Part shown: positions 32,172-40,074 of the stretch, in pieces
How the letters are laid out: every line of letters begins with the position of its first letter
Numbering within the stretch: position 1 is the first letter of the stretch
Notes under the pieces: model-generated
What the model saw: only the letters and a program-made list of their open reading frames with translations
What the model was told of the DNA's origin: nothing
Databases searched by the model: none
NCBI RefSeq assembly: GCF_020400825.1
Contig: NZ_JAINVH010000042.1
Location: forward strand, 1 to 64,000
Reading direction: 5' to 3'
DNA from: Streptomyces sp. HPF1205
GTDB taxonomy: Bacteria > Actinomycetota > Actinomycetes > Streptomycetales > Streptomycetaceae
DNA: 64,000 nt
Translations under genes and position numbers: made by a program

Positions 32172-32957
32172 TCAGTGCGACCCGGCGCGCAGGAAGAGTC
32201 CGCCGTCGATGACGAGGTTCTGGCCGGTGATCCAGCCGGCCTGGTCGGACAGCAGGAAGGCGGCGGCGCCCCCGATGTCCTCGGGCACCCCGAGGCGCCC
32301 GAGGGGGTAGCCGGCCGCCGCCTCCTCCTCGCGTCCTTCGTACAGCGCGGCCGCGAACTTGGTCTTGACCACGGCCGGCGAGATGGAGTTGACGCGCACG
32401 CCCGGCGCCATCTCGGCGGCCAGTTGCACGGTGAGGTTGGTCATGGCGGCCTTGCTCATGCCGTAGGCGCCGATGAACGGGGAGGGCGCGAGCCCAGCTA
32501 TGGACGCGATGTTGACGATCGCGCCCCCGTTCTCCTTCTGCCACGCCTTCCAGGTCCGCTGGGCGAAGCCGAGCGCGGAGACGACGTTGGTCTCGTAGAC
32601 CTTGCGGACCACGGCGAGGTCGACGTCGGCGAGCAGTCCGTAGACGGGGTTGGTGCCGGCGTTGTTGACCAGGTAGTCGATCCGGCCGAACTCCTCCATG
32701 GCGCGGGCTACGGCGACCGCCTGGTGTTCCTCGTCGTGGGCCTTGCCGGCGACGCCGATGGCGCGGGCGCCGCCTTCGGCGCCGGGAGCCGCGGATTCGA
32801 GCCTGTCAACGGCCTGCTTGAGGGCGTCCTCGTTGCGGCCGGTGATGCAGACACGGTCGCCGCGCGCCACGAGGGCCTGCGCGATGCCGTAGCCGATGCC
32901 GCGGCTCGCGCCCGTGACCAGGGCGACGCGGCCGCTGTCGGTGGGTTGGTTCGTCAT
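32172..32957 (-). CDS. Short-chain dehydrogenase/reductase (SDR)
   Basis: The 261-residue protein has the classical SDR layout: TGASRGIG cofactor loop, NNAG motif, catalytic Ser in NIASIAGLAPS, Tyr/Lys in YGMSKAA, and a C-terminal GWITGQNLVIDGG. It probably uses NAD(P) to oxidise or reduce a hydroxyacyl or steroid-like substrate. The ATG at 32957 follows GGAGG by 11 bp. It lies 21 bp downstream of the FabG-like gene and forms an operon with it. Confidence 0.9.
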   Translation of the reverse strand: MTNQPTDSGRVALVTGASRGIGYGIAQALVARGDRVCITGRNEDALKQAVDRLESAAPGAEGGARAIGVAGKAHDEEHQAVAVARAMEEFGRIDYLVNNAGTNPVYGLLADVDLAVVRKVYETNVVSALGFAQRTWKAWQKENGGAIVNIASIAGLAPSPFIGAYGMSKAAMTNLTVQLAAEMAPGVRVNSISPAVVKTKFAAALYEGREEEAAAGYPLGRLGVPEDIGGAAAFLLSDQAGWITGQNLVIDGGLFLRAGSH

Positions 32958-32978
32958 TGCTTCGGGACCTCCGGGCGG

Positions 32979-33740
32979 TCAGTCGAGCGGGCCGCCGGCC
33001 ACGTACAGCACCTGGCCGGAGACGAAGCCGGCGTCGTCGCCGGTGAAGAAGGCGATCGCGTTCGCGACGTCCTCGGGCCTGCCGACCCGCTGGACGGGGA
33101 TCTGGGTCGCCGCGGCGGCCTGGAACTCCTCGAATCCCATGCCGACTCGGGCCGCGGTGGCGGCGGTCATGTCGGTGGCGATGAAGCCGGGGGCGACCGC
33201 GTTGGCGGTCACGCCGAACTTGCCCAGCTCGATGGCGAGGGTCTTGGTGAAGCCCTGCATGCCCGCCTTGGCCGCCGAGTAGTTGACCTGGCCGCGGTTG
33301 CCGAGCGCGGAGGACGAGGAGAGGTTGACCACCCGGCCGAACTTGGCGTCGACCATGTACTTCTGCACCGCGCGGGTCATCAGGAAGGCGCCGCGCAGGT
33401 GCACCGCCATCACGGTGTCCCAGTCGGCGGCGGACATCTTGAACAGCAGGTTGTCGCGGAGCACGCCCGCGTTGTTGACCAGGACGGTGGGCGCGCCCAG
33501 CTCCTCGGCGACCCTGGCGACGGCGGCCTCGACCTGCGCCTCGTCGGACACGTCGGCGCCCACCGCGACGGCCCTGCCGCCGGCCGCGGTGATGGTCTCG
33601 ACGGTGTCCTTGCAGGCGCCTTCGTCGAGGTCGAGTACGGCGACGGCGCGGCCTTCCGCGGCCAGCCGGACGGCGGTGGCGGCGCCGATGCCGCGGGCGG
33701 CGCCCGTGACGATCGCGACGCGCTGCTCGGTGGTGGACAT
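32979..33740 (-). CDS. FabG-like 3-oxoacyl-ACP/acyl-CoA reductase
   Basis: The 253-residue SDR is close to FabG: TGAARGIG, NNAGVLRDNLLFKM, Ser in NLSSSSALGNRGQ, YSAAKAG with the Tyr-Lys pair, and PGFIATDM. The segment VLRDNLLFKM is typical of actinobacterial beta-ketoacyl reductases. GGAGAG precedes the ATG. It is first in a two-gene operon with a second SDR, suggesting a catabolic fatty-acid or steroid-side-chain pathway rather than the housekeeping fab cluster. A TetR-like site lies upstream. Confidence 0.9.
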   Translation of the reverse strand: MSTTEQRVAIVTGAARGIGAATAVRLAAEGRAVAVLDLDEGACKDTVETITAAGGRAVAVGADVSDEAQVEAAVARVAEELGAPTVLVNNAGVLRDNLLFKMSAADWDTVMAVHLRGAFLMTRAVQKYMVDAKFGRVVNLSSSSALGNRGQVNYSAAKAGMQGFTKTLAIELGKFGVTANAVAPGFIATDMTAATAARVGMGFEEFQAAAATQIPVQRVGRPEDVANAIAFFTGDDAGFVSGQVLYVAGGPLD

Positions 33741-33788
33741 CTGTGTCTCTCCTCAACCTGTGGTGCGGCCGCGCATGCCGCCAGCGCA

Positions 33789-33802
33789 TGAGCGACCGCT
33801 TA
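33789..33802. promoter_or_regulatory. Candidate TetR-type operator before the SDR operon
   Basis: TGAGCGACCGCTTA has AGCG and CGCT arms. Similar AGCG/CGCT dyads are recognised by TetR regulators of acyl-CoA metabolism in actinobacteria. It lies 49 bp upstream of the FabG-like start. No tetR gene is adjacent. Confidence 0.4.
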
Positions 33803-33942
33803 GTAGGTCCCGTAGCCGAAACCGTAGGAGCGCCGTGACCGTGTGTCAACGTCACCACGGCCCGTGTGGCCCGGCGCACGGATCACGCCGCGTACGCACG
33901 CCGCCATTGCCGCGGACGGGCGGCCGCCCGCCCGCGCCGGGT

Positions 33943-34326
33943 TCAGCGCACCAGCAGGTCCAGCAGCCGGTCGGCCTCCTTGTCGGGGTCGGCGGTCAGC
34001 CCGGTGTGGATGGGGCCGGGCTGCACGATGGTGCTGCGCGGCGCGGTCAGCCAGCGGAACCGGCGGCCGGCGTCGTCCGCCGCGGCCGGCCCGGCGACGT
34101 CGCCGCCCGCGCAGACGCACTCGTAGCCGCGCAGGGCCGCGCGCACCCCGGCCACGTCCACGTCCGGGTCGAGGCAGCGCAGCCGGGCCTCGTCGAGATG
34201 GATGCGCGCGCCCACGTAGCCCCGCGGCCGGCAGTACACCAGCACCCCGGCGTTCACCATCTCGCCGCGCTCGATCCGCGGCACCACGCGCACCAGCGCG
34301 TACTCGAAGACGTCCCGGCCGCTCAT
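33943..34326 (-). CDS. DUF3037 protein
   Basis: The 127-residue protein shows the DUF3037 start FEYALVRVVPRIERGEMVNAGVLVYCR and a later FRWLTAPRSTIVQPGPIHTGL. Its function is unknown. Its ATG overlaps the stop of the HipA-like kinase gene as ATGA, so the two are translationally coupled, and this gene pair is found together in many genomes. A joint role is likely but undefined. Confidence 0.88.
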   Translation of the reverse strand: MSGRDVFEYALVRVVPRIERGEMVNAGVLVYCRPRGYVGARIHLDEARLRCLDPDVDVAGVRAALRGYECVCAGGDVAGPAAADDAGRRFRWLTAPRSTIVQPGPIHTGLTADPDKEADRLLDLLVR

Positions 34327-35144
34327 TTCGCGTTCTTCCCCTCGACCCAGGTGCGCAGCCATGGCGGCGGCGGCTGCCTCTCCTCCCGCTTGGGCGCGGT
34401 CCGGATCCGCTCGTGGATGTCCGCGGCCCTGGCGGCCAGCAGTTCCCGGTACGCGCGGCGCACGTCGTCGGCGGTCGCGAAGCCGGGCTCGCCGGCCAGC
34501 CACTCGTCGGGCACCAGGGCGGTGACCTCGGCCAGCAGCTCGTCGGTGACCAGGGGTGCCAACTCGGCCGCGGCGGCCGCCGGATCGGGCGAGAAGCGGG
34601 CCAGCGCGTGGTCGGAGGCGTCGTAGGGCTTGGCCGAGGACGCGGCGGCCGACTTCCAGTTGTGGTGCCAGATCAGCGAGGCGCCGTGGTCGATCAGCCA
34701 GACGTTCCGGTGCCACACCAGCATGTTGGGGTTGCGCCAGGACCGGTCGACGTTGCCGATCAGGGCGTCGAACCACACCACGCGGCCCGCGGGCCCGGGC
34801 TCCACCGGGAACACCAGCGGGTCGAACCCCAGGGCGCCGGGCAGGAAGTCCATCCCCAGGTTGAGTCCGCCGCTCGCCTTGAGCAGGTCCTGGATCTCCT
34901 GGTCGGGTTCGCCCAGACCGATGACGGGATCGAAGTCGAACCGCACCAGCTCGGGCACCCGAAGGCCCAGCCGCCGGCCGAGCTCGCCCGCGATCACCTC
35001 GGCCACCAGTGCCTTGCGGCCCTGCGCCGCGCCGACGAACTTGACCACATAGGTGCCGAGGTCGTCCGCCTCGACGACTCCGGGCACCGACCCGCCCTCG
35101 CGCAACGGTGTCACGTACCGGATGCCCGTCACTTCTCTCAGCAT
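34323..35144 (-). CDS. HipA-like kinase family protein
   Basis: The 273-residue protein resembles the small HipA-like kinase family: YVVKFVGAAQGRKALVAEVI (ATP-binding lysine and glutamate), LVRFDFDPVIGLGEPDQEI, FDALIGNVDRSWRNPNMLVW (catalytic Asn-x-Asp region) and WLIDHGASLIWHHNW (metal-binding Asp). Unlike the HipBA toxin pair there is no helix-turn-helix HipB gene; the partner is the coupled DUF3037 gene downstream. Substrate and role are unknown. A G-rich stretch immediately precedes the ATG, and the divergent S9 peptidase gene starts only 54 bp away. Confidence 0.82.
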   Translation of the reverse strand: MLREVTGIRYVTPLREGGSVPGVVEADDLGTYVVKFVGAAQGRKALVAEVIAGELGRRLGLRVPELVRFDFDPVIGLGEPDQEIQDLLKASGGLNLGMDFLPGALGFDPLVFPVEPGPAGRVVWFDALIGNVDRSWRNPNMLVWHRNVWLIDHGASLIWHHNWKSAAASSAKPYDASDHALARFSPDPAAAAAELAPLVTDELLAEVTALVPDEWLAGEPGFATADDVRRAYRELLAARAADIHERIRTAPKREERQPPPPWLRTWVEGKNAK

Positions 35145-35198
35145 CCCCCCAGGTTAATGCGGATGAAGACACTCACCGGACGGGTGGAGACTGCCCGC

Positions 35199-37322
35199 AT
35201 GGACATGATCCCGACAGCCCCGCCGACCCCAACCCCCGTCCCGGCCGCCTCGTATCCCGCGCAGGTCGCGCGCACCCACCGCTTCACCCTGGGCGTGCCG
35301 CGCGCGTTCACCCTGTCCGGCGACGGCCGCACCGTTCTCTTCCTGCGCAGCCGCGGCCCCGAGGACCGCACCGGCTGCCTGTGGCTGCGGGACGACGACG
35401 GCGAACGCCTGCTGGCCGACCCCCTCGCTCTGGCCGCCGGCGACGTCGAGGTGCCCCAGGAGGAGCTGGTACGGCGCGAGCGGGCGCGCGAGCGCGGCAC
35501 CGGCATCGTCGCCTATGCCGCGGACGAGGCCCTGCGCACGGCGGTGTTCGCGCTGGACGGCGGCCTGTGGGCGCTCGACGTGGGCGAAGGCGCGGCGCGC
35601 GAGGTGCCGGTCGCGGGCCCGGTGGTCGACCCGCGGATCGACCCCACCGGCCGGCGCGTGGCCTATGTGGCGGACGGCGCGCTGCACGTGGTGGACCTGG
35701 CGGGCGGGAGCGGCCGGTGCCTGGCCGCGCCGGAGGGCGAGGACGTGACGTACGGGCTCGCGGAGCACGTCGCCGCCGAGGAGATGCACCGCCCGCGCGG
35801 TCACTGGTGGGCGCCGGACGGCGAGCGGCTGCTGGTCGCCCGGGTGGACAACGCCCACGTGCAGCGGTGGTGGATCAGCGACCAGGCCCACCCGGACCGG
35901 GCGCCGCGCCAGGTGGCCTACCCGGCGGCGGGCACCCCCAACGCCGACGTCTCGCTCCACGTGCTCGCCCTGGACGGCTCGCGCACCGAGGTCGTCTGGG
36001 ACCGGGTCGCCTTCGAGTACCTGACCGCGGCCGGCTGGGACAGGCACGGCCCGCTGCTCGGTGTCCAGAGCCGTGACCAGCGCACCCTTCGCGTCCTCGG
36101 CGCGGACCCGGCGACCGGGCGCACGACCGTGCTGCACGAGCAGCGCGACGCGGCGTGGGTGGAGCTGATCCCCGGCACCCCGGCCAGGACGGCCTCGGGC
36201 TCGGTGGTGCACACCGCCGACGCGGAAGGCACCCGGCACTTGACCGTCGGCGGCGAGCCGGTCACGCCCGAGGGGCTGCAGATCCGCGAAGTGGTCGGCG
36301 TGTCCGGGGAGTCGGTGCTGTTCGTCGCGAGCGACGAGCCCACCGAGGAGCACCTGTGGTCGTACGATCCGGCGACCGGCCCGGTGCGGCTGACCCGGGA
36401 GCCGGGCGTGCACACGGGGCTGCGGGCGGGCGGCACGCTGCTGCTGGCCTCGCACACGGAGGCCGGACGGCGGTTCCGGCTGCGTTCGGAGCAGGGGCCG
36501 GAGCGGAGCCTGTCCTGCCTGGCGGCCGTGCCACCGGAGCCGCGGCTGACCTGGCTGCGCGCGGGCGAACAGGGCATCCGCACCGCGCTGGTGCTGCCCT
36601 CCTGGTACGAGCCCGGCGGCGCCCGGCTGCCGGTGCTCATGGCGCCCTACGGCGGTCCCGCGATGCAGTTGGTGACGCGGGCGCGCCACTGGTGGTTCGC
36701 CGAGGCCCAGTGGTACGCCGACGAGGGCTTCGCCGTGGTGATCGCCGACGGCCGGGGCACGCCGGGACGTGGTCCCGCCTGGGAGAAGACCGTGTTCGGC
36801 GACACACTCGGCGCCCCGCTGGAGGACCAGGTGACCGCCCTGCGAGCCGCCGCCGGGCACTGCCCCGACCTGGATCTCGACCGGGTGGCCATCCGCGGCT
36901 GGTCGTACGGCGGCACCCTGGCGGCCATCGCGGTGCTGCGCCGCCCGGACGTCTTCCATGCCGCGATCAGCGGGGCCGCGCCCAGTGACCAGCGGCTGTA
37001 CGACACGCACTGGCGGGAGCGCTTCCTCGGCCTGCCGGACGAGAACCCCGAGGGCTACGACCGCTCCTCGCCCATAGGTGAGGCCGCCGCCCTGCGGCGG
37101 CCGCTCCTGCTCGTGCACGGACTGGCCGACGACAACGTGGTGGCCGCGCACACGCTGCGGATGTCGGCCGCGCTGCTGGCCGCGCACCGTCCGCACCAGG
37201 TGCTTCCGCTGTCGAGCACCACGCACGCGCCCTCCGACGAGGTGGTGGTCGAGGGGCTGCTGAGGCACCAGCTCGATTTCCTGCGCCAGGCCTTGAACAT
37301 TCCGCCGCGCGCCGCCGTATGA
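35199..37322 (+). CDS. S9-family prolyl oligopeptidase / DPP-IV-like peptidase
   Basis: The 707-residue protein has an N-terminal beta-propeller with repeated blades (for example WAPDGERLLVARVDNAHVQRW) including the double-Glu AEEMHR segment of DPP-IV types, and a C-terminal alpha/beta hydrolase. Catalytic residues: Ser in RGWSYGGTLA (about 568), Asp in HGLADDNVV (about 645) and His in STTHAPSD (about 675). It has no signal peptide. It removes di- or tripeptides, probably after proline. The ATG at 35199 is chosen because GTGGAG lies about 9 bp upstream; ATG 35163 is possible. Confidence 0.92.
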   Translation: MDMIPTAPPTPTPVPAASYPAQVARTHRFTLGVPRAFTLSGDGRTVLFLRSRGPEDRTGCLWLRDDDGERLLADPLALAAGDVEVPQEELVRRERARERGTGIVAYAADEALRTAVFALDGGLWALDVGEGAAREVPVAGPVVDPRIDPTGRRVAYVADGALHVVDLAGGSGRCLAAPEGEDVTYGLAEHVAAEEMHRPRGHWWAPDGERLLVARVDNAHVQRWWISDQAHPDRAPRQVAYPAAGTPNADVSLHVLALDGSRTEVVWDRVAFEYLTAAGWDRHGPLLGVQSRDQRTLRVLGADPATGRTTVLHEQRDAAWVELIPGTPARTASGSVVHTADAEGTRHLTVGGEPVTPEGLQIREVVGVSGESVLFVASDEPTEEHLWSYDPATGPVRLTREPGVHTGLRAGGTLLLASHTEAGRRFRLRSEQGPERSLSCLAAVPPEPRLTWLRAGEQGIRTALVLPSWYEPGGARLPVLMAPYGGPAMQLVTRARHWWFAEAQWYADEGFAVVIADGRGTPGRGPAWEKTVFGDTLGAPLEDQVTALRAAAGHCPDLDLDRVAIRGWSYGGTLAAIAVLRRPDVFHAAISGAAPSDQRLYDTHWRERFLGLPDENPEGYDRSSPIGEAAALRRPLLLVHGLADDNVVAAHTLRMSAALLAAHRPHQVLPLSSTTHAPSDEVVVEGLLRHQLDFLRQALNIPPRAAV

Positions 37323-37400
37323 AGCGTGACTCGTAAAACCGGTGGGCGGGTGGCGGTGTGTCGCCGCCACCCGCCCACCAGAGCGGACAGGATGCGGTTC

Positions 37401-37991
37401 ATGACCGAAAAATCCGGATTCTCCTTCCCCCACACCCGCCGCAGCGTGGTCGCCGCGGCCGGAGGTGCTGGGCTGGCCGCGGTCCTCACCGCCTGCGGCG
37501 GCTCCGGCGACGACTCCTCCGGCTCGTCCGGCGCGTCCGCCGGCGGCACCAAGGCGCCCGCCGGCAGCCCGAGCGCCGCCGGCGGGAGCGGCGACACGAG
37601 CGGGAACGGCGACGCAAGCGGCTCGACCCCGGACAGCGGCGCCGGCGCCACGCCCGGGTCGGCGTCCGGGTCCGGGTCCGCGTCCGCGTCCGGGTCCGGC
37701 GGCGGGCCGGCTCTGGCGAAGACCTCGGAGATCCCGGTCGGCGGCGGCAAGGTCTTCGCCGATCAGAAGGTCGTGGTCACGCAGCCGACGGCGGGACGGT
37801 TCCAGGGGTTCTCGGCGGTCTGCACGCACCAGGGCTGCACGGTTTCCGACGTCTCGGGCGGCACCATCAACTGTCCCTGCCACGGCAGCAGGTTCCACGT
37901 GGCCGACGGGAGCGTGGCCGCCGGACCCGCGGTCTCGCCGCTGCCCTCGAAGCCGGTCAAGGTCTCGGGGAGCGAGATCACGCTGGCGTGA
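37401..37991 (+). CDS. Rieske [2Fe-2S] lipoprotein
   Basis: The 196-residue protein has a twin-arginine-like signal (HTRRSVVAAAGGAG) ending in the lipobox LTAC, then a Gly/Ser-rich linker of about 70 residues with SGSGSASASGSG-type repeats. The Rieske domain has both cluster motifs, CTHQGC and CPCHGSRF, each giving one Cys and one His. It is thus a Tat-exported, lipid-anchored iron-sulfur protein; Streptomyces has several, with electron-transfer roles not well defined. Either of two nearby ATG codons (37392, 37401) could start it. The 3' end overlaps the convergent LysR gene by 14 bp. Confidence 0.92.
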   Translation: MTEKSGFSFPHTRRSVVAAAGGAGLAAVLTACGGSGDDSSGSSGASAGGTKAPAGSPSAAGGSGDTSGNGDASGSTPDSGAGATPGSASGSGSASASGSGGGPALAKTSEIPVGGGKVFADQKVVVTQPTAGRFQGFSAVCTHQGCTVSDVSGGTINCPCHGSRFHVADGSVAAGPAVSPLPSKPVKVSGSEITLA

Positions 37992-38904
37992 CGGGCGCGG
38001 GCCCGGCGGCCCGGGCCGCGGACCGCCGCAGGGCCTCCACGGCGACGCGGATGGCCGGGCGGCGGTCCGCGTCCTCGCGCCACACGGCGTAGACGTGGCG
38101 GCGCATGGTGTCGCGGACGGGGGTGATGCGCACGCCGGCCGGCATGGGGTCGCGGCCCAGTCGCGGCATGACGGCGACGCCGAGGCCCGCGCCGACGAGC
38201 GCGAGGACGGTGGCGTGCTCCTCGGCGTGGTGCGCGATCCGCGGTTCGATGCCCTTGCCGCGCAGCGTGAACATCAGCCACTCGTGGCAGAAGCCGCCGT
38301 CGGGCCAGGTGATCCAGTCCTCGTCGGCGAGTTCGTCCAGCTCGACCTCGGGCCGGCCCTCCAGGCGGTGGCCCGCGGGCAGCGCGATGTCCACCACGTC
38401 GTCGAAGAGGGCCATTTTGGCCAGGCCGCCGGGCAGGGAGAGCGGTTTGTTGTACCAGTCGAGGACCACGGCCAGGTCGATGTCGCCCCGGGCCAGCCGG
38501 GCCAGCGACTCGCCGGGCTCCAGCTCGTGGACGACCGTGCGCAGGCCGGGATGGCCCTCGCGCAGCTCGTGCAGCGCGGCGGGGAACAGGCCGCGGACCG
38601 CCGTGGGGAAGGCCGCCGCCCGCAGTTCGCCGACGGCGGCCCCGCGGTGTGCCTCCAGGTCGGCGTGGGCGACCTCGACCAGGGACAGTATCCGTTCCGC
38701 GTGCCCGGACAGCAGCCGGCCCGCGTCGGTCAGTCGCACCCCGCGGCCGTTCCTGACCAGCAGCGGCTGCCCGGTCTCCCGCTCCAGCTTGGCCATCTGC
38801 TGCGAGACCGCGGACGTGGTGACGCTCAGCACGTCCGCCGCCGCGCTCACCGAGCCGTAGGTGTCGATGGCGTGCAGGATGCGCAGGCGCTCCAGACTCA
38901 ACAT
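37978..38904 (-). CDS. LysR-family transcriptional regulator
   Basis: The 308-residue protein has the LysR helix-turn-helix at the start (LRILHAIDTYGSVSAAADVL, TTSAVSQQMAKLERETGQPL) and a co-inducer domain with AFPTAVRGLFPAAL and GLGVAVMPRL. It is divergent from the EamA exporter gene 74 bp away and most likely controls that gene and itself. The effector is unknown. Confidence 0.92.
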   Translation of the reverse strand: MLSLERLRILHAIDTYGSVSAAADVLSVTTSAVSQQMAKLERETGQPLLVRNGRGVRLTDAGRLLSGHAERILSLVEVAHADLEAHRGAAVGELRAAAFPTAVRGLFPAALHELREGHPGLRTVVHELEPGESLARLARGDIDLAVVLDWYNKPLSLPGGLAKMALFDDVVDIALPAGHRLEGRPEVELDELADEDWITWPDGGFCHEWLMFTLRGKGIEPRIAHHAEEHATVLALVGAGLGVAVMPRLGRDPMPAGVRITPVRDTMRRHVYAVWREDADRRPAIRVAVEALRRSAARAAGPAPVTPA

Positions 38905-38906
38905 GT

Positions 38907-38943
38907 AAGCGATTCTACGTCGTCCGTGTACTAAATCTCGCTT
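38907..38943. promoter_or_regulatory. Inverted repeat in the LysR/EamA divergent region
   Basis: AAGCGA (38907-38912) and TCGCTT (38938-38943) form a widely spaced dyad in a locally AT-richer spacer. It is a candidate LysR binding region; the 25-bp spacing is wide for a single site and may join two half sites. Confidence 0.4.
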
Positions 38944-38978
38944 GTTCTACGAGGTCGGCGCGGTCCACTGTAGAGGGC

Positions 38979-40070
38979 ATGAGCGCCCCAGCCGAGAGCC
39001 GCGACCGCGCCGCGGTCCCATCCGTCCCCGCCGGGCCGGCCGAACCGGCGGCGGCAGCCGGTCCGGCCACCCCGGTCGAACCGGCCGTCCCGGCCGTGCC
39101 CGTCCCGGCCGTGCCCGTCGCGGCCGTCGCGGCCGAGCCGGTCGCGCCCGCGGCTCCCGCCGCCGCGTCCGTGTCCTCCGCGGTGCTGCGGATCGTGGAC
39201 TGGCGGATCCGCTTCGCCGCTCTCGGCCTGGTGTGGGGCTTCAGCTTCCTGTTCATGAAGGTGGGGAACGAGGCGTTCGCGCCCCTGCAGGTCACCCTCG
39301 GCCGCATGGTGTTCGGCACCGCGGTCCTGGCCACCGCGGTCGCGGTCAAGCGCGAGCGGCTGCCCAGGAGCCGACGCACCTGGCTGCATCTGATGGTCGC
39401 GGCCTTCCTGCTGAACTCGCTGCCGTTCACGCTCTTCGCGACCGCCGAGCAGACGATCCCCTCGATGCTCGCCGGGATATGCAACGCCGCCACACCGCTG
39501 TTCTCGATGCTGGTCTCGGTGATCGCGCTGTCGGAGGACCGGCCGTCGCGGCAGCGGATCGCGGGCGTCGGCATCGGCTTCATCGGTGTGCTGACGGTGC
39601 TGGGCGCCTGGCAGGGCTTCTCGGGAGAGGACCCGAAGGGCACGGCCATGGCGCTGACGGCGGCACTCAGTTACGCCGTCGGCTGGGCGTACGTCCGCCG
39701 CACCCTGTCCGGCAGCGGCAGTTCCAACCTGGCCATGTCGACGGGCCAGTTGTCGCTGGGCACCCTGCAACTGCTGCTGGTCACCCCGTTCTTCACCTCG
39801 ATGCCGACCACGTTCCCGGCGAAGTCCGTCCTGTCGGTGCTCGCCCTGGGCGCCCTGGGCACGGGCGTCGCCTTCCTGATCCAGTACGGCCTGGTCGCGG
39901 AGAAGGGGCCGACGATCGGGGCGATGGTCACCTATCTCATACCGATCGTGGCCACCGCGGCCGGTGTTCTGCTGCTGGGCGAGTCCCTGAGCTGGAACGA
40001 ACCGGTGGGCGCGGTGGTCATCCTGGTCGGCGCGGCACTGACCCAGCGGCGGCCGAGAAGCGCCATGTGA
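38979..40070 (+). CDS. EamA/DMT-family transporter
   Basis: The 363-residue protein starts with a Pro/Ala/Val-rich cytoplasmic stretch of about 65 residues (repeats of PAVPVPAVPVAAV type). Ten membrane helices in two EamA repeats follow, for example LGLVWGFSFLFMKVGNEAF and ALSYAVGWAYVRRTL. The second repeat ends LIPIVATAAGVLLLGESLSW. Such drug/metabolite transporters export amino acids or other small metabolites. TGTAGAG ends just before the ATG and there is no Shine-Dalgarno, suggesting a leaderless mRNA. The divergent LysR gene is the likely regulator. Confidence 0.9.
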   Translation: MSAPAESRDRAAVPSVPAGPAEPAAAAGPATPVEPAVPAVPVPAVPVAAVAAEPVAPAAPAAASVSSAVLRIVDWRIRFAALGLVWGFSFLFMKVGNEAFAPLQVTLGRMVFGTAVLATAVAVKRERLPRSRRTWLHLMVAAFLLNSLPFTLFATAEQTIPSMLAGICNAATPLFSMLVSVIALSEDRPSRQRIAGVGIGFIGVLTVLGAWQGFSGEDPKGTAMALTAALSYAVGWAYVRRTLSGSGSSNLAMSTGQLSLGTLQLLLVTPFFTSMPTTFPAKSVLSVLALGALGTGVAFLIQYGLVAEKGPTIGAMVTYLIPIVATAAGVLLLGESLSWNEPVGAVVILVGAALTQRRPRSAM

Positions 40071-40074
40071 CGGT

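Noticed and set aside
33943-35144. HipA-like kinase as a classical HipBA toxin-antitoxin system
   Set aside because: No helix-turn-helix HipB gene is adjacent and the partner is DUF3037.
33843-37322. A 1159-codon plus-strand frame ending with the S9 peptidase
   Set aside because: Its first 450 codons run antisense to the DUF3037 and HipA-like genes and have no family resemblance; the peptidase start is at 35199.
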